From Micromonospora sp. RP3T (GTDB lineage Bacteria; Actinomycetota; Actinomycetes; Mycobacteriales; Micromonosporaceae): DNA of 64,000 nucleotides. The stretch is taken from positions 1 to 64,000 of the forward strand of contig NZ_PYPS01000014.1 in the NCBI RefSeq assembly GCF_003027925.1. Reading direction: 5' to 3'. The number at the start of each line of letters is the position of its first letter. The stretch's first letter is position 1. Shown one piece after another: positions 44,855-55,317 of this stretch. Made by a program: the position numbers and the translations under genes. The notes below the pieces were generated by a model. The model did not search any database, was not told where the DNA came from, and worked only from the letters and a program-made list of their open reading frames with translations.

Positions 44855-44964
44855 ATCCACGGGGACCGCCGGGCGGTGGGTGGACCGGTGAACCCGGGGG
44901 ATACTGCAACCGAACAGTCCCCGGCCGCGCCGGGCACCACCGACATACGGGAGCAGACGGGCCC

Positions 44965-45945
44965 ATGGGCAGCATCGTCGCCGAGAACCGCAAGAGCCTG
45001 ATGCTCTTCTCCGGGAGGGGTTTTCCGGAGCTGGCCAAGGAGATCGGTGAGGTGCTCGGCGTCGCGCCGACGCCGGCCGACGCCTACGAGTTCGCCAACG
45101 GTGAGATCTTCGTACGGTTCAAGGACTCGGTCCGTGGTTCGGACGCCTTCGTGGTGCAGTCCGTGACGCACGGGGTGAACACGTGGGTCATGGAGACCCT
45201 GATCATGGTGGACGCGCTGAAGCGTGGTTCGGCCAAGCGGATCACCGTGGTGTTGCCGTTCTACCCCTACTCACGGCAGGACAAGAAGCACCGGGGTCGG
45301 GAGCCGATCTCGGCGCGGCTGGTGGCCGACCTGCTGAAGACCGCGGGCGCGAACCGGATCCTGACCGTGGATCTGCACACCGCGCAGATCCAGGGCTTCT
45401 TCGACGGCCCGGTGGACCACCTGTTCGCGATGGACGTGCTCGCCGAGTACGTGGAGCACAAGTACGCGGGCCGGCCGATGACGGTGGTGGCGCCGGATTC
45501 GGGCCGGGTGCGGGTGGCGGAGCGCTGGACGGACCGGCTGGGTGGTTGCCCGCTGGCGTTCATCCACAAGACCCGGGACCCGTTGAAGCCGAACCAGGTG
45601 GTGGCGAACCGTGTGGTGGGTGAGGTCGAGGGCCGGGTGTGCCTGATCGTGGACGACATGATCGACACCGGTGGCACGATCTCCAAGGCGGCGGACATCC
45701 TCAAGGAGTCCGGGGCGGCGGAGATCGTGGTCGCGTCGACGCACGCGCTGCTGTCGGACCCGGCGACGGAGCGGCTGAAGAACAGCCCGATCAGCGAGGT
45801 CGTGGTGACGAACACGCTGCCGTTGCCGCCGGAGAAGCAGCTCGACAAGCTGACCGTGCTGTCGATCGCCCCGCTGCTGGCGCGGGCGATCCGGGAGGTC
45901 TTCGACGACGGTTCGGTGACCACCCTGTTCGGTGGCCTGAGCTGA
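44965..45945 (+). CDS. prs: Ribose-phosphate pyrophosphokinase
   Basis: The 326-residue enzyme makes PRPP from ribose-5-phosphate and ATP. Motifs: FSGRGFPELAKEI, PFYPYSRQDKKHRGREPISARLVADLL, TVDLHTAQIQGFFDGPVDHL, and the PRPP loop CLIVDDMIDTGGTI. A GATACT box at 44900-44905 could start a leader of about 55 bases. The glmU-prs-rplY-pth order is the classic actinobacterial one. Confidence 0.96.
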   Translation: MGSIVAENRKSLMLFSGRGFPELAKEIGEVLGVAPTPADAYEFANGEIFVRFKDSVRGSDAFVVQSVTHGVNTWVMETLIMVDALKRGSAKRITVVLPFYPYSRQDKKHRGREPISARLVADLLKTAGANRILTVDLHTAQIQGFFDGPVDHLFAMDVLAEYVEHKYAGRPMTVVAPDSGRVRVAERWTDRLGGCPLAFIHKTRDPLKPNQVVANRVVGEVEGRVCLIVDDMIDTGGTISKAADILKESGAAEIVVASTHALLSDPATERLKNSPISEVVVTNTLPLPPEKQLDKLTVLSIAPLLARAIREVFDDGSVTTLFGGLS

Positions 45946-46053
45946 CCGTGGGGGTCCGGTCGTCGGCGTGGTCCGGCGGCCGGGCCGTTGCGCTGCGGAC
46001 CGGCCGGCGCGGTGATAGTGGGGGACTGCCGGCGGGCGCGGAATTCGCTCGGG

Positions 46054-46231
46054 TAGACTGGTCCGGTTGCCACGGCGAGGGTGCCCGGCGGGCTGTTGAC
46101 CAGCACCGCACGGAGGCGCCGTCATCGACGCGGTGCTCCGGGCGGTCGTTCATGACCTTGAGCCCCAGCGAGCCCCTCGCCCAGCACCGCCAGACGACAA
46201 GCCGCCGCAGCGAAGTATCAGGAGTTTCCCC
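46054..46231 (+). promoter_or_regulatory. Promoter and long leader of rplY
   Basis: TAGACT (46054-46059) is a good -10 box and leads to a 5' untranslated region of about 165 bases before the L25 start. The leader holds several short complementary blocks (such as GGTGCCCGG with CCGCACGG-like partners) but no recognised riboswitch. Such length is unusual here, where many genes are leaderless. Confidence 0.45.
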
Positions 46232-46927
46232 GTGTCCGAGGTAAAGATCAGCGCCGAGCCCCGTACCGAGTTCGGCAAGGGTGGTGCCCGTCGTACCCGC
46301 CGGGCCGGCAAGGTGCCCGCCGTGCTGTACGGCCACGGCGAGAAGCCCAAGCACATCGCGCTCCCGGCGCGGGAGTTCGCCGCCGCGATCCGTAAGGGCG
46401 GCGCGAACCAGCTCTTCGCGATCGAGGTCAGTGACGGCACCCAGGTGCTGGCGCTGCCGAAGGCGATCCAGCGCGACCCGATCAAGGACTCCTTCGAGCA
46501 CGTGGACCTGCTGCTGGTCCGCCGGGGCGAGAAGGTCACCGTCGAGGTCCCGGTCCAGCTGACCGGTGAGGCCGCGAAGGACACCCTGATCGTGCACGAC
46601 CACGACACGCTCTCGGTGACCGCCGACGCCACCAAGGTGCCGGACCACCTGGAGGCGTCGATCGAGGGCGCCGAGCCGGGCACCACGATCACCGCCGCCG
46701 ACGTCGAGCTGCCGTCCGGCGTCGAGCTGGCCACCGACGAGGAGACCGCTGTCGCCTCGGTGACCGCCGCCCCGACCGCCGAGCAGCTCGAGGCCACCCT
46801 CCCCGAGGTCGAGGAGGCCACCGAGGAGGCCGAGGCCGGGACCGGCGAGGAGACCGCCGAGTCGCCGGAGGGCGCTCCGGCCGCCGAGGGCGAGGAGACC
46901 CCGGCCGAGGCGAAGACCGAGGCCTGA
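46232..46927 (+). CDS. rplY: Ribosomal protein bL25, Ctc/TL5 long form
   Basis: The 231-residue protein binds 5S rRNA. The N-terminal L25 domain has [36 protein letters not shown], followed by the TL5 domain ([24 protein letters not shown]) and an acidic Glu/Ala tail of about 45 residues. GTG 46232 follows AGGAG with about eight bases between. Confidence 0.95.
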   Translation: MSEVKISAEPRTEFGKGGARRTRRAGKVPAVLYGHGEKPKHIALPAREFAAAIRKGGANQLFAIEVSDGTQVLALPKAIQRDPIKDSFEHVDLLLVRRGEKVTVEVPVQLTGEAAKDTLIVHDHDTLSVTADATKVPDHLEASIEGAEPGTTITAADVELPSGVELATDEETAVASVTAAPTAEQLEATLPEVEEATEEAEAGTGEETAESPEGAPAAEGEETPAEAKTEA

Positions 46928-46945
46928 CCGGTCCGCAGGCTGTGC

Positions 46946-46978
46946 GACAGGCGTCCCCGGGTTCCGGGGGCGCCTGTC
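46946..46978 (+). terminator. Terminator after rplY
   Basis: GACAGGCG (46946-46953) pairs with CGCCTGTC (46971-46978), extended by CCCC/GGGG inside, 19 bases after the rplY stop. Confidence 0.75.
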
Positions 46979-47027
46979 GGCGTATGGGGACGGCTGGTCG
47001 GGGAAGCGAGCGGGAAGGGGCGTCGGG

Positions 47028-47618
47028 GTGACGGACGAGGCGGGGCCGTGGCTGGTGGTCGGCCTGGGCAACCCCGGTCGGGAGTACGCGGCCAACCGGC
47101 ACAACGTCGGGTTCATGGTGGCCGACCTGCTGGCGGCGCGGGTGGGCGCGAAGTTCGGGCGGCACAAGCGGGCGATGGCCGAGGCCGCCGAGGGGCGGTT
47201 GGGGTTCGGCGGCCCGAAGCTGGTGCTGTTGAAGCCGCTGACCTACATGAACCTTTCCGGTGGGCCGGTGGCCGGGCTGGCGCAGTTCCACAAGATCCCC
47301 CCGGCACGGGTGATCGCGGTGCACGACGAGCTGGACATCGGCTACGGGCAGGTGCGGGTGAAGTGCGGCGGCGGCGAGGGCGGCCACAACGGGCTGCGGT
47401 CGATGTCGAAGTCGCTGGGCACGAAGGACTACGTCCGGGTGCGGTTCGGCATCGGGCGGCCACCGGGCCGGCAGGACCCGGCGGACTACGTACTCTCGGA
47501 TTTTTCCGGCGCGGAGCGCAAGGAGTTGGAGTTCCTGGTCGACCGCGCGGCGGACGTGGTGGAGTCGGTGGTCACCAAGGGTGTGGAGCCGACGCAGAAC
47601 CTGTACCACGGGGCTTGA
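47028..47618 (+). CDS. pth: Peptidyl-tRNA hydrolase
   Basis: The 196-residue enzyme frees peptides from drop-off peptidyl-tRNAs. Motifs are [21 protein letters not shown] with the catalytic His, [42 protein letters not shown] and [12 protein letters not shown]. It begins at GTG 47028, downstream of rplY, as in other actinobacteria. Confidence 0.96.
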   Translation: MTDEAGPWLVVGLGNPGREYAANRHNVGFMVADLLAARVGAKFGRHKRAMAEAAEGRLGFGGPKLVLLKPLTYMNLSGGPVAGLAQFHKIPPARVIAVHDELDIGYGQVRVKCGGGEGGHNGLRSMSKSLGTKDYVRVRFGIGRPPGRQDPADYVLSDFSGAERKELEFLVDRAADVVESVVTKGVEPTQNLYHGA

Positions 47619-47690
47619 CCGGCTCCCGGTGTGCCGGCCGGTAGTCTGCGCCTCGCGACGTGAGCGGGGCCGGCGACGGGAGCGGTGACC

Positions 47691-48524
47691 ATGGGCAGTC
47701 CTCCGATGATCGACGGCGCGTTCGCCCGCTGGTTGGCGTCGCGGGCGGGGCAGGCGTTGACGGACCTGCGCGCGGAGCTGGGTTTCGCCGACGCCGGGGC
47801 GCTGACGTCGGCCGGGGACAAGGTCGCGCACGACCTGATCCGGACCGAGCTGGCGCGGTGGCGCCCGGCGGACGCGGTGTTGTCGGAGGAGGACGAGGGC
47901 TCGCGGCTGGCCTGGACGGCCGAGGTGAGCCGGGAGGCGATGTCCCGGCTGACCGCCGACCGGGTGTGGATCATCGATCCGTTGGACGGCACCCGGGAGT
48001 ACGCGGAGGAGGGGCGCGCCGACTGGGCGGTGCACGTGGCGCTCTGGTCGCGGCACGCGCCCACTCCGCACGGTCTGGTGGCGGGCGCGGTGGGCCTGCC
48101 GGCGCAGCACCGGGTGCTGGGCACGGACCACCCGCCGGCGTACCCGCCGATGACGTTGGCGGCGGCCACGGCCGGCGACGCGCGGGCCGTCCGATTGGCG
48201 GTCAGTCGTAGCCGTCCGCCGGTTTTCCTGACCGATCTGGCAGCGGACGTCGGCGCTCATCTGGTTCCGATGGGCTCGGCGGGTGCGAAGATCGCCGCGG
48301 TGGTGACCGGCGAGGTCGACGCGTACATCCATGCCGGCGGCCAGTACGAGTGGGACTCGGCCGCTCCGGTCGCTGTGGCGACGGCCACCGGACTGCACGC
48401 TTCCCGGATCGACGGTTCTGCGCTGAAATACAACGAGGCCGACCCGCGCCTACCCGATCTGCTGGTCTGCCGCAAGGATCTCGCGAGTCGGTTGCTTGCG
48501 GCGTTGCAGCGTCATTCCGGGTAA
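47691..48524 (+). CDS. cysQ: 3'(2'),5'-bisphosphate nucleotidase / inositol monophosphatase family (CysQ)
   Basis: The 277-residue enzyme hydrolyses PAP to AMP, recycling a by-product of sulfate assimilation. It has the metal site LSEEDEG, WIIDPLDGTREYAEEGR, and WDSAAPVAVATATG. ATG 47691 is preferred (GGAG eight bases upstream); GTG 47685 is an alternative. It directly precedes cysD and cysN, consistent with CysQ function. Confidence 0.88.
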   Translation: MGSPPMIDGAFARWLASRAGQALTDLRAELGFADAGALTSAGDKVAHDLIRTELARWRPADAVLSEEDEGSRLAWTAEVSREAMSRLTADRVWIIDPLDGTREYAEEGRADWAVHVALWSRHAPTPHGLVAGAVGLPAQHRVLGTDHPPAYPPMTLAAATAGDARAVRLAVSRSRPPVFLTDLAADVGAHLVPMGSAGAKIAAVVTGEVDAYIHAGGQYEWDSAAPVAVATATGLHASRIDGSALKYNEADPRLPDLLVCRKDLASRLLAALQRHSG

Positions 48525-48603
48525 CCTGAGCGTTCTTCTTCACGACTCCGACCGGAAAGGTCTGGAATCCGATGTACGGATCCGAGCGAATCGAGTTCGT
48601 GTC

Positions 48604-49515
48604 ATGACGTCCCCCGCCGCGTACCAGGTGTCGCACCTCGACGCGCTCGAGGCGGAGAGCATCTTCGTGATGCGCGAGGTCGTCGCCGAGATGGAGCGGC
48701 CGGTCCTGCTCTTCTCCGGTGGCAAGGACTCGATCGTGATGCTCCGGTTGGCGCAGAAGGCGTTCGCGCCGGCCAACATCCCGTTCCCGGTGATGCACGT
48801 GGACACCGGGCACAACTTCCCCGAGGTGCTCGACTACCGCGACCAGCGGGTCGCCGAACTGGGCCTGCACCTCATCGTGGCCAGCGTGCCGGAGGCGCTG
48901 ACCAAGGGCATGGTCCGCGAGTCGGCGGACGGCATGCGCAACCGCATCCAGACCCCGGTGCTGCTCGACGCGGTGGAGAAGCACCGCTTCGACGCGCTGT
49001 TCGGCGGCGCCCGGCGGGACGAGGAGAAGGCCCGGGCCAAGGAGCGGGTGTTCAGCTTCCGCGACGAGTTCGGCCAGTGGGACCCGAAGAACCAGCGTCC
49101 GGAGCTGTGGTCGCTGTACAACGGCCGGCACCACCCCGGCGAGTCGATCCGGGTGTTCCCGCTCTCCAACTGGACCGAGCTGGACGTCTGGCACTACATC
49201 GCCCGGGAGCGGATCCCGCTGCCGGCGATCTACTTCGCGCACGAGCGCGAGGTGATCGAGCGCGACGGCATGTTCTACGCGGTCAACGAGTTCTTCCGGG
49301 CCCGCGCCGGTGAGCAGCCGTTCAAAGCCCAGGTGCGGTACCGGACCGTGGGTGACGCCTCCTGCACCGCGGCGGTCCGCTCGGACGCCGACACGGTGGA
49401 GAAGGTGATCGAGGAAGTGGCCGCCACCCGGATCACCGAGCGCGGCGCGACCCGCGGCGACGACCGGGTCAGCGAGGCCGCCATGGAGGACCGCAAGCGA
49501 GAGGGCTACTTCTGA
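48604..49515 (+). CDS. cysD: Sulfate adenylyltransferase subunit 2
   Basis: The 303-residue PP-loop ATPase makes APS from sulfate and ATP with CysN. It has LLFSGGKDSIVMLRLA, HVDTGHNFPEVLDYRD, FGGARRDEEKARAKERVFSFRD and FPLSNWTELDVWHYIARE. ATG 48604 is used. About 79 bases lie between it and cysQ. Its TGA overlaps the ATG of cysN by one base (TGATG). Confidence 0.95.
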   Translation: MTSPAAYQVSHLDALEAESIFVMREVVAEMERPVLLFSGGKDSIVMLRLAQKAFAPANIPFPVMHVDTGHNFPEVLDYRDQRVAELGLHLIVASVPEALTKGMVRESADGMRNRIQTPVLLDAVEKHRFDALFGGARRDEEKARAKERVFSFRDEFGQWDPKNQRPELWSLYNGRHHPGESIRVFPLSNWTELDVWHYIARERIPLPAIYFAHEREVIERDGMFYAVNEFFRARAGEQPFKAQVRYRTVGDASCTAAVRSDADTVEKVIEEVAATRITERGATRGDDRVSEAAMEDRKREGYF

Positions 49516-50819
49516 TGAGTGTCGACACCTGGGCGCCGGCCGACGGTGAGACCGCCGCACGGCCGATGGACCTGCTGCGGTTCGCCACCGCCGGCAGCGT
49601 CGACGACGGCAAGTCGACCCTGATCGGCCGGCTGCTGTACGACACCAAGTCGCTCTTCAGCGACCAGCTCGCCGCGGTCGAGGCGGTCAGCGCGGCGCGG
49701 GGCGACGAATACACCAACCTGGCGCTGCTCACCGACGGCCTGCGCGCCGAGCGGGAGCAGGGCATCACGATCGACGTGGCGTACCGCTACTTCGCCACGC
49801 CGCGGCGGAAGTTCATCATCGCCGACACGCCGGGGCACACCCAGTACACCCGGAACATGGTCACCGGCGCGTCCACTGCCGACCTGGCGCTGATCCTGGT
49901 GGACGCGCGCAAGGGCCTGGTGGAGCAGTCCCGCCGGCACGCGTTCCTCTGCTCGCTGCTGCGGGTGCCGCACCTGGTCCTGTGCGTCAACAAGATGGAC
50001 CTGGTCGACTGGTCGCAGGAGGTCTTCGAGCGGATCGCCGACGAGTTCACCGCGTTCGCGGCGAAGCTCGACGCGCCGGACCTGACCGTGGTGCCGATCT
50101 CCGCGCTGCGCGGCGACAACATCGTCACCCGCTCGGAGAACATGCAGTGGTACGAAGGCCCGTCGCTGCTGCACCACCTGGAGCGGGTGCACATCGCGTC
50201 GGACCGCAACCTGGTCGACGTCCGGTTCCCGGTGCAGTACGTGATCCGGCCGCAGTCCACCACCGTCACCGACTACCGGGGTTACGCCGGTCAGGTGGCC
50301 TCCGGCGTGCTCAAGCCGGGCGACGAGGTGATGGTGCTGCCGTCCGGCTTCACCAGCCGGATCGCCGCGGTGGAGACGGCCGACGGCCCGGTCGAGGAGG
50401 CGTTCCCGCCTATGTCGGTGACGGTCCGGTTGACCGACGAGATCGACATCTCCCGGGGTGACCTGATCTGCCGGCCGAACAACGCCCCGATGGTCGCGCA
50501 GGACATCGAGGCGATGGTCTGCTGGATGGACGAGAGCCGGCCGTTGCAGGTCGGCGGCCGGTACGCGATCAAGCACACCACCCGTTCGGCGCGGACGATC
50601 GTGCGGGAGCTGCACTACCGGCTGGACGTCAACTCGTTGCACCGGGACGAGACGGCGGCCGAGCTGAAGCTGAACGAGATCGGCCGGGTCCGGCTGCGCA
50701 CCACGGTGCCGCTGCTCGCGGACGAGTACCGCCGCAACCGCACCACCGGCGGCTTCGTCATCATCGACGAGGCCACCAACCGCACGGTAGGCGCCGGCAT
50801 GATCGTCGAAGCCGCCTGA
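49515..50819 (+). CDS. cysN: Sulfate adenylyltransferase subunit 1 (GTPase)
   Basis: The 434-residue EF-Tu-like GTPase couples GTP hydrolysis to APS formation. Motifs: ATAGSVDDGKSTLIGRLLYD, LRAEREQGITIDVAYR, ADTPGHTQYTRNMVTGAS and NKMDLVD. It ends at the third beta domain without a fused CysC APS kinase, and no cysC is adjacent. Translation is coupled to cysD. Confidence 0.95.
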   Translation: MSVDTWAPADGETAARPMDLLRFATAGSVDDGKSTLIGRLLYDTKSLFSDQLAAVEAVSAARGDEYTNLALLTDGLRAEREQGITIDVAYRYFATPRRKFIIADTPGHTQYTRNMVTGASTADLALILVDARKGLVEQSRRHAFLCSLLRVPHLVLCVNKMDLVDWSQEVFERIADEFTAFAAKLDAPDLTVVPISALRGDNIVTRSENMQWYEGPSLLHHLERVHIASDRNLVDVRFPVQYVIRPQSTTVTDYRGYAGQVASGVLKPGDEVMVLPSGFTSRIAAVETADGPVEEAFPPMSVTVRLTDEIDISRGDLICRPNNAPMVAQDIEAMVCWMDESRPLQVGGRYAIKHTTRSARTIVRELHYRLDVNSLHRDETAAELKLNEIGRVRLRTTVPLLADEYRRNRTTGGFVIIDEATNRTVGAGMIVEAA

Positions 50820-50830
50820 GCCTGGGTGTG

Positions 50831-50911
50831 AGGAAGGGGCCCTTGTTAACAGCTCAGTGTTAACAAGGGCCCCTTCCTCTACCGCAGGCGTTAAGAAGGG
50901 GCCCCTCCTTA
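50831..50911. repeat. GGGGCCCC/GTTAAC hairpin repeat, copy 3
   Basis: Bases 50831-50851 pair perfectly (21 bp) with 50858-50878 around GCTCAG. The second module GGCGTTAAGAAGGGGCCCCT-CCTTACA follows and its TTA at 50909-50911 is the stop codon of galK on the minus strand. It lies between convergent cysN and galK. Confidence 0.88.
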
Positions 50912-52066
50912 CATCCGGGTGACGCCGGAGGCGGGGCGGACGGTCAGGGTGCGGGGGGCGGCGAAGCCGCGCTCGGCGTACGCGGTGGTGACGGCGGCGG
51001 CCACCTCCTCGGCGGCGTCCGCGTCGACCAGGGCGAGCACGCAGCCGCCGAACCCGCCGCCGGTCATCCGCGCGCCGTGCGCGCCGGCCGCGAGCGCCGC
51101 CTCGACCGCGGTGTCGGTCTCCGGAACGGTGATCTCGAAGTCGTCGCGCATCGAGGCGTGCGAGGCGGTCAGCAGCGGACCGGTCTCCCGGACCCGGCCG
51201 GCGCGCAGCAACGCGACGGTGTCGAGCACCCGCTGGTTCTCGGTGACCACGTGCCGGACCCGGCGCTGCGTCTCGTCGTCGTCGAGGCGGGCCAGCGCCG
51301 CGTCGAGACCGTCGGTGGGCACGTCGCGCAGCGCGGTCACGCCGAGCGTCGCGGCGGCCCGTTCGCAGCTCCTGCGCCGGGCCGCGTACTCGCCGTCGGC
51401 GTGCCGGTGCGGCGCGCGGGAGTCGACCACCAGCACGGCCAGCCCGGCGGCGTCCAGGTCGAACGGGATCTGCTCGACCACCTCGGTACGGCAGTCGAGG
51501 AAGAGCGCATGACCGGCCCGGCCCCGGACGACCACGGACTGGTCCATGATCCCGGTGGGCGCGCCGACGTACTCGTTCTCGGCGCGCTGGGCGAGCCGGG
51601 GCCAGCGGTCGGTGGGCAGGTCGAGCCCACCGAGGTCGACCAGCGCGGCCAGCACCGCCGCCTCGATGGCGGCGGACGAGGAGAGGCCGGAGCCGACCGG
51701 CACGTCGGAGGCGATGGCGAGCCGCGCGCCGGGGACGTCGAGGCCGGCGGCCCGCAGCGCCCACACCACGCCGGCCACGTAGGCGGCCCAGCCGTCGACC
51801 CGGCCGGGTTCGTCGGCCTCCGCGGCGCCGAACTCGACCGGCTGCTCGTCCAGCTCCGACCAGACCGTCCAGCGCGCGTCCGGGCCGGGCGCCGCGGCGA
51901 CCACGGTACGCAGCGGCAGCGCGAAGGGCAGCACGAAGCCGTCGTTGTAGTCGGTGTGCTCGCCGATCAGGTTGACCCGTCCGGGAGCCGCCCAGCGGCC
52001 GGCCGGCTCGGCGGCGTACCGCTGCCGGAAGCCTTCGGTGGCGCGGTCCGCGACGTCGCCGCTCAC
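50909..52066 (-). CDS. galK: Galactokinase
   Basis: The 385-residue GHMP kinase phosphorylates galactose. It has APGRVNLIGEHTDYNDGFVLPFA, the ATP loop VPVGSGLSSSAAIEAAVLAAL and MTGGGFGGCVLALV. GTG 52066 overlaps the galE stop (GTGA), so it is translationally coupled to galE. Its stop codon lies in repeat copy 3. galT is not adjacent. Confidence 0.95.
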   Translation of the reverse strand: MSGDVADRATEGFRQRYAAEPAGRWAAPGRVNLIGEHTDYNDGFVLPFALPLRTVVAAAPGPDARWTVWSELDEQPVEFGAAEADEPGRVDGWAAYVAGVVWALRAAGLDVPGARLAIASDVPVGSGLSSSAAIEAAVLAALVDLGGLDLPTDRWPRLAQRAENEYVGAPTGIMDQSVVVRGRAGHALFLDCRTEVVEQIPFDLDAAGLAVLVVDSRAPHRHADGEYAARRRSCERAAATLGVTALRDVPTDGLDAALARLDDDETQRRVRHVVTENQRVLDTVALLRAGRVRETGPLLTASHASMRDDFEITVPETDTAVEAALAAGAHGARMTGGGFGGCVLALVDADAAEEVAAAVTTAYAERGFAAPRTLTVRPASGVTRM

Positions 52067-53049
52067 GAGGCAGGTCCGGTGCGGTGGTCGCGGTAGAACG
52101 CCCAGGCGTCGCCGACCATGTCGTGCAGGGTCGGCTTGGCCGGCACCCAGCCCAGCTCGTCGCGGGCCAGCGCGGACGACGCGACCAGCTCGGCGGGGTC
52201 TCCCTCGCGGCGTGGCGCCACCTCGACCGGCACCGGGTGGCCGGTGACCTCGCGGACCACGTCGACGACCTGGCGGTTGGTGAAGCCGTTGCCGTTGCCC
52301 AGGTTATAGATCCGGTGCCGGCCCGGCGTGGCGGCGTCCAGCGCGAGCAGGTGGGCGCGGGCGAGGTCCTCGACGTGGATGTAGTCGCGGACGCAGGTGC
52401 CGTCGACGGTGGGGTAGTCGTCGCCGAAGAGTTGGAGCTTCTCGCGCCGGCCGGCGGCCACGTCGAGCGCGATCGGGATGAGGTGCGTCTCCGGGTCGTG
52501 CCGTTCGCCGATCGCCGTCCCGTCGCGCAGGTACGCACCGGCGACGTTGAAGTAGCGCAGCGAGACGGCGCCCAGCTCGTGCGCGACCGCCTCGGAGGTG
52601 AGCACCATGTCGACGGCCAGCTTGGTCGCCCCGTACGTGTTGGTGGGCGCCTTGACGGCGGTCTCCGGGATGGGCAGCTCGGTGGGGTTGCCGTAGACGG
52701 CGGCGGTCGAGGAGAAGACCATCCGGGGCACCCGGGCGGCGCGGACGGCGTCGATCAGGGCGATCGAGCCGACGGTGTTGGTGTCCCAGTAGAGCTCGGG
52801 GCGGATCATCGACTCGCCGGCGGCGATCAGGGCGGCGAAGTGCAGCACGCCCTCGAACCCGGCGTCGGGGGTGAGCACCCGGGCGGCCTCGTGCACCGAC
52901 AGGTCGACGTGGGTGGCGTCGGGGGCGAGCGCCTCGCGGTGGCCGGTGCGCAGGTCGTCCAGCACGGTCACCTGGTGGCCGTGGTCGAGCAGCATCCGGG
53001 TCACCACGCTGCCGATGTAGCCGGCGCCGCCGGTGACGAGCAGTTTCAC
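52063..53049 (-). CDS. galE: UDP-glucose 4-epimerase
   Basis: The 328-residue SDR enzyme interconverts UDP-glucose and UDP-galactose. It has the NAD-binding KLLVTGGAGYIGSVV, SSTAAVYG, the catalytic YGATK, and GTCVRDYIHVEDLARAH. GTG 53049 follows AGGAGGA with five bases between. It heads a galE-galK operon and uses the UDP-glucose made by GalU. Confidence 0.96.
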   Translation of the reverse strand: MKLLVTGGAGYIGSVVTRMLLDHGHQVTVLDDLRTGHREALAPDATHVDLSVHEAARVLTPDAGFEGVLHFAALIAAGESMIRPELYWDTNTVGSIALIDAVRAARVPRMVFSSTAAVYGNPTELPIPETAVKAPTNTYGATKLAVDMVLTSEAVAHELGAVSLRYFNVAGAYLRDGTAIGERHDPETHLIPIALDVAAGRREKLQLFGDDYPTVDGTCVRDYIHVEDLARAHLLALDAATPGRHRIYNLGNGNGFTNRQVVDVVREVTGHPVPVEVAPRREGDPAELVASSALARDELGWVPAKPTLHDMVGDAWAFYRDHRTGPAS

Positions 53050-53222
53050 GTCGATCCTCCTGCCTGGCCGCGTCCGTGTCGGCCGTCCGTGATCACCCTA
53101 CGGCCGGCGGCCATGGTGCAGCGGCCGAGTGAGCGTCGCTCCATTCCACCACGATCCATCAGGATTGAACAGATACGCACATCGGGCCGGGCTGGCGCCG
53201 GTCGCTGTCTACCATGCTTGTC

Positions 53223-54239
53223 ATGCGGGAAGCGGGTGGTCCCGGGCCCCGGCGGCGACCGTCGGGGCGGCCCCGACGCGAATCCGGTCCGCTGGCCCGG
53301 GCCGTGGCCCGGCTCGTGGTACGGGCCGCCGACGGCGCCACCCGGGTGGTGACCGGCCTGCTCGGGGCGAGCCCCACCGCCGGGCGGGAACGGATCAGCG
53401 AGGCCGACCTGCGCGACCTCGTCGCCGCAAACACGCTGCTCGACCCGGACGAACGCCGGATCATCGACGAGGTGCTGGTGGCCGGTGCGCGGCTGGTCCG
53501 CGAGGTGATGGTGCCCCGCACCGAGGTGGTCTTCCTCGCCGCCGGCCTGCCGGTGGCCGAGGCGCAGCGGCTGGTCCGGACCGACCCGCACACCCGCTAT
53601 CCGGTGGTGGACGGCACGCACGACGACGTCGTCGGCCTGGTGCACCTGCGGGACGTGCTGCTGCGCCCGGAGCCGGCCGGCCGGGTCGCGGTCGGCGCGC
53701 TGACCCGCGAGGTGAAGCGGCTGCCGGGCAGCAAGCGGGTGCTCGCGGCGCTCACCGAGATGCGTCGGGAAGGGCACCACCTGGCCGTGGTGGTCGACGA
53801 GTACGGCGGCACCGCCGGCATCGTCACCTGCGAGGACCTGGTGGAGGAGTTGGTCGGGGAGATCCACGACGGGCGCCACGGGCCGCCCGATCCGGGACCC
53901 GCCGGCCTGCCCGCCGTGGTCGACGGCCGGCTCAACCTGGCCGACTTCGCCGAACGCACCGGGGTGCCGCTGCCCGCCGGCCCGTACGAGACGGTCGGCG
54001 GGTACGTGATGGCCGCGCTGGGCCGCCTGCCGGTGGTCGGCGACGAGGTGCCGGTGCGGGACGACCCGGCCGACGGACCGGATGCCGCCGATCCGGAGGG
54101 CTGGCTGCTGCGGGTGCTGTCGCTCGACGGTCGGCGGGTGTCCCGCCTGGCGGTCTCCGTGCGCCGGCTGCCCGAGCCCCGGCGCGAGGTCAGCGGCCCG
54201 CGCCCGTCCGTACCCGCCCGACCCGCCGGCCCGTCATGA
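53223..54239 (+). CDS. CorC/hemolysin-C-like CBS-domain protein lacking the DUF21 membrane part
   Basis: The 338-residue protein has the TlyC/CorC core: ISEADLRDLVAANTLLDPDERRIIDEVL, two CBS motifs (REVMVPRTEVVFL and HHLAVVVDEYGGTAGIVTCEDLVEELVGEI) and the C-terminal transporter-associated FAD-like domain (GYVMAALGRLPVVGDEV). The usual N-terminal DUF21 membrane domain is replaced by a short basic tail. ATG 53223 follows TACCAT by seven bases; ATG 53214 lies inside that box. Members take part in Mg/Co tolerance or metal export. Confidence 0.85.
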   Translation: MREAGGPGPRRRPSGRPRRESGPLARAVARLVVRAADGATRVVTGLLGASPTAGRERISEADLRDLVAANTLLDPDERRIIDEVLVAGARLVREVMVPRTEVVFLAAGLPVAEAQRLVRTDPHTRYPVVDGTHDDVVGLVHLRDVLLRPEPAGRVAVGALTREVKRLPGSKRVLAALTEMRREGHHLAVVVDEYGGTAGIVTCEDLVEELVGEIHDGRHGPPDPGPAGLPAVVDGRLNLADFAERTGVPLPAGPYETVGGYVMAALGRLPVVGDEVPVRDDPADGPDAADPEGWLLRVLSLDGRRVSRLAVSVRRLPEPRREVSGPRPSVPARPAGPS

Positions 54240-55298
<1,059 letters not shown>

Positions 55299-55317
55299 CG
55301 GCGCGGGCGGGGAAACG

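Noticed and set aside
43295..44860. A 521-residue frame antisense to glmU
   Set aside because: High GC leaves long antisense frames open; the opposite strand encodes a full GlmU.
49506..52538. A 1010-residue minus-strand open frame
   Set aside because: It is a chance frame antisense to cysN and out of frame with galK and galE; composition is repetitive and without domains.
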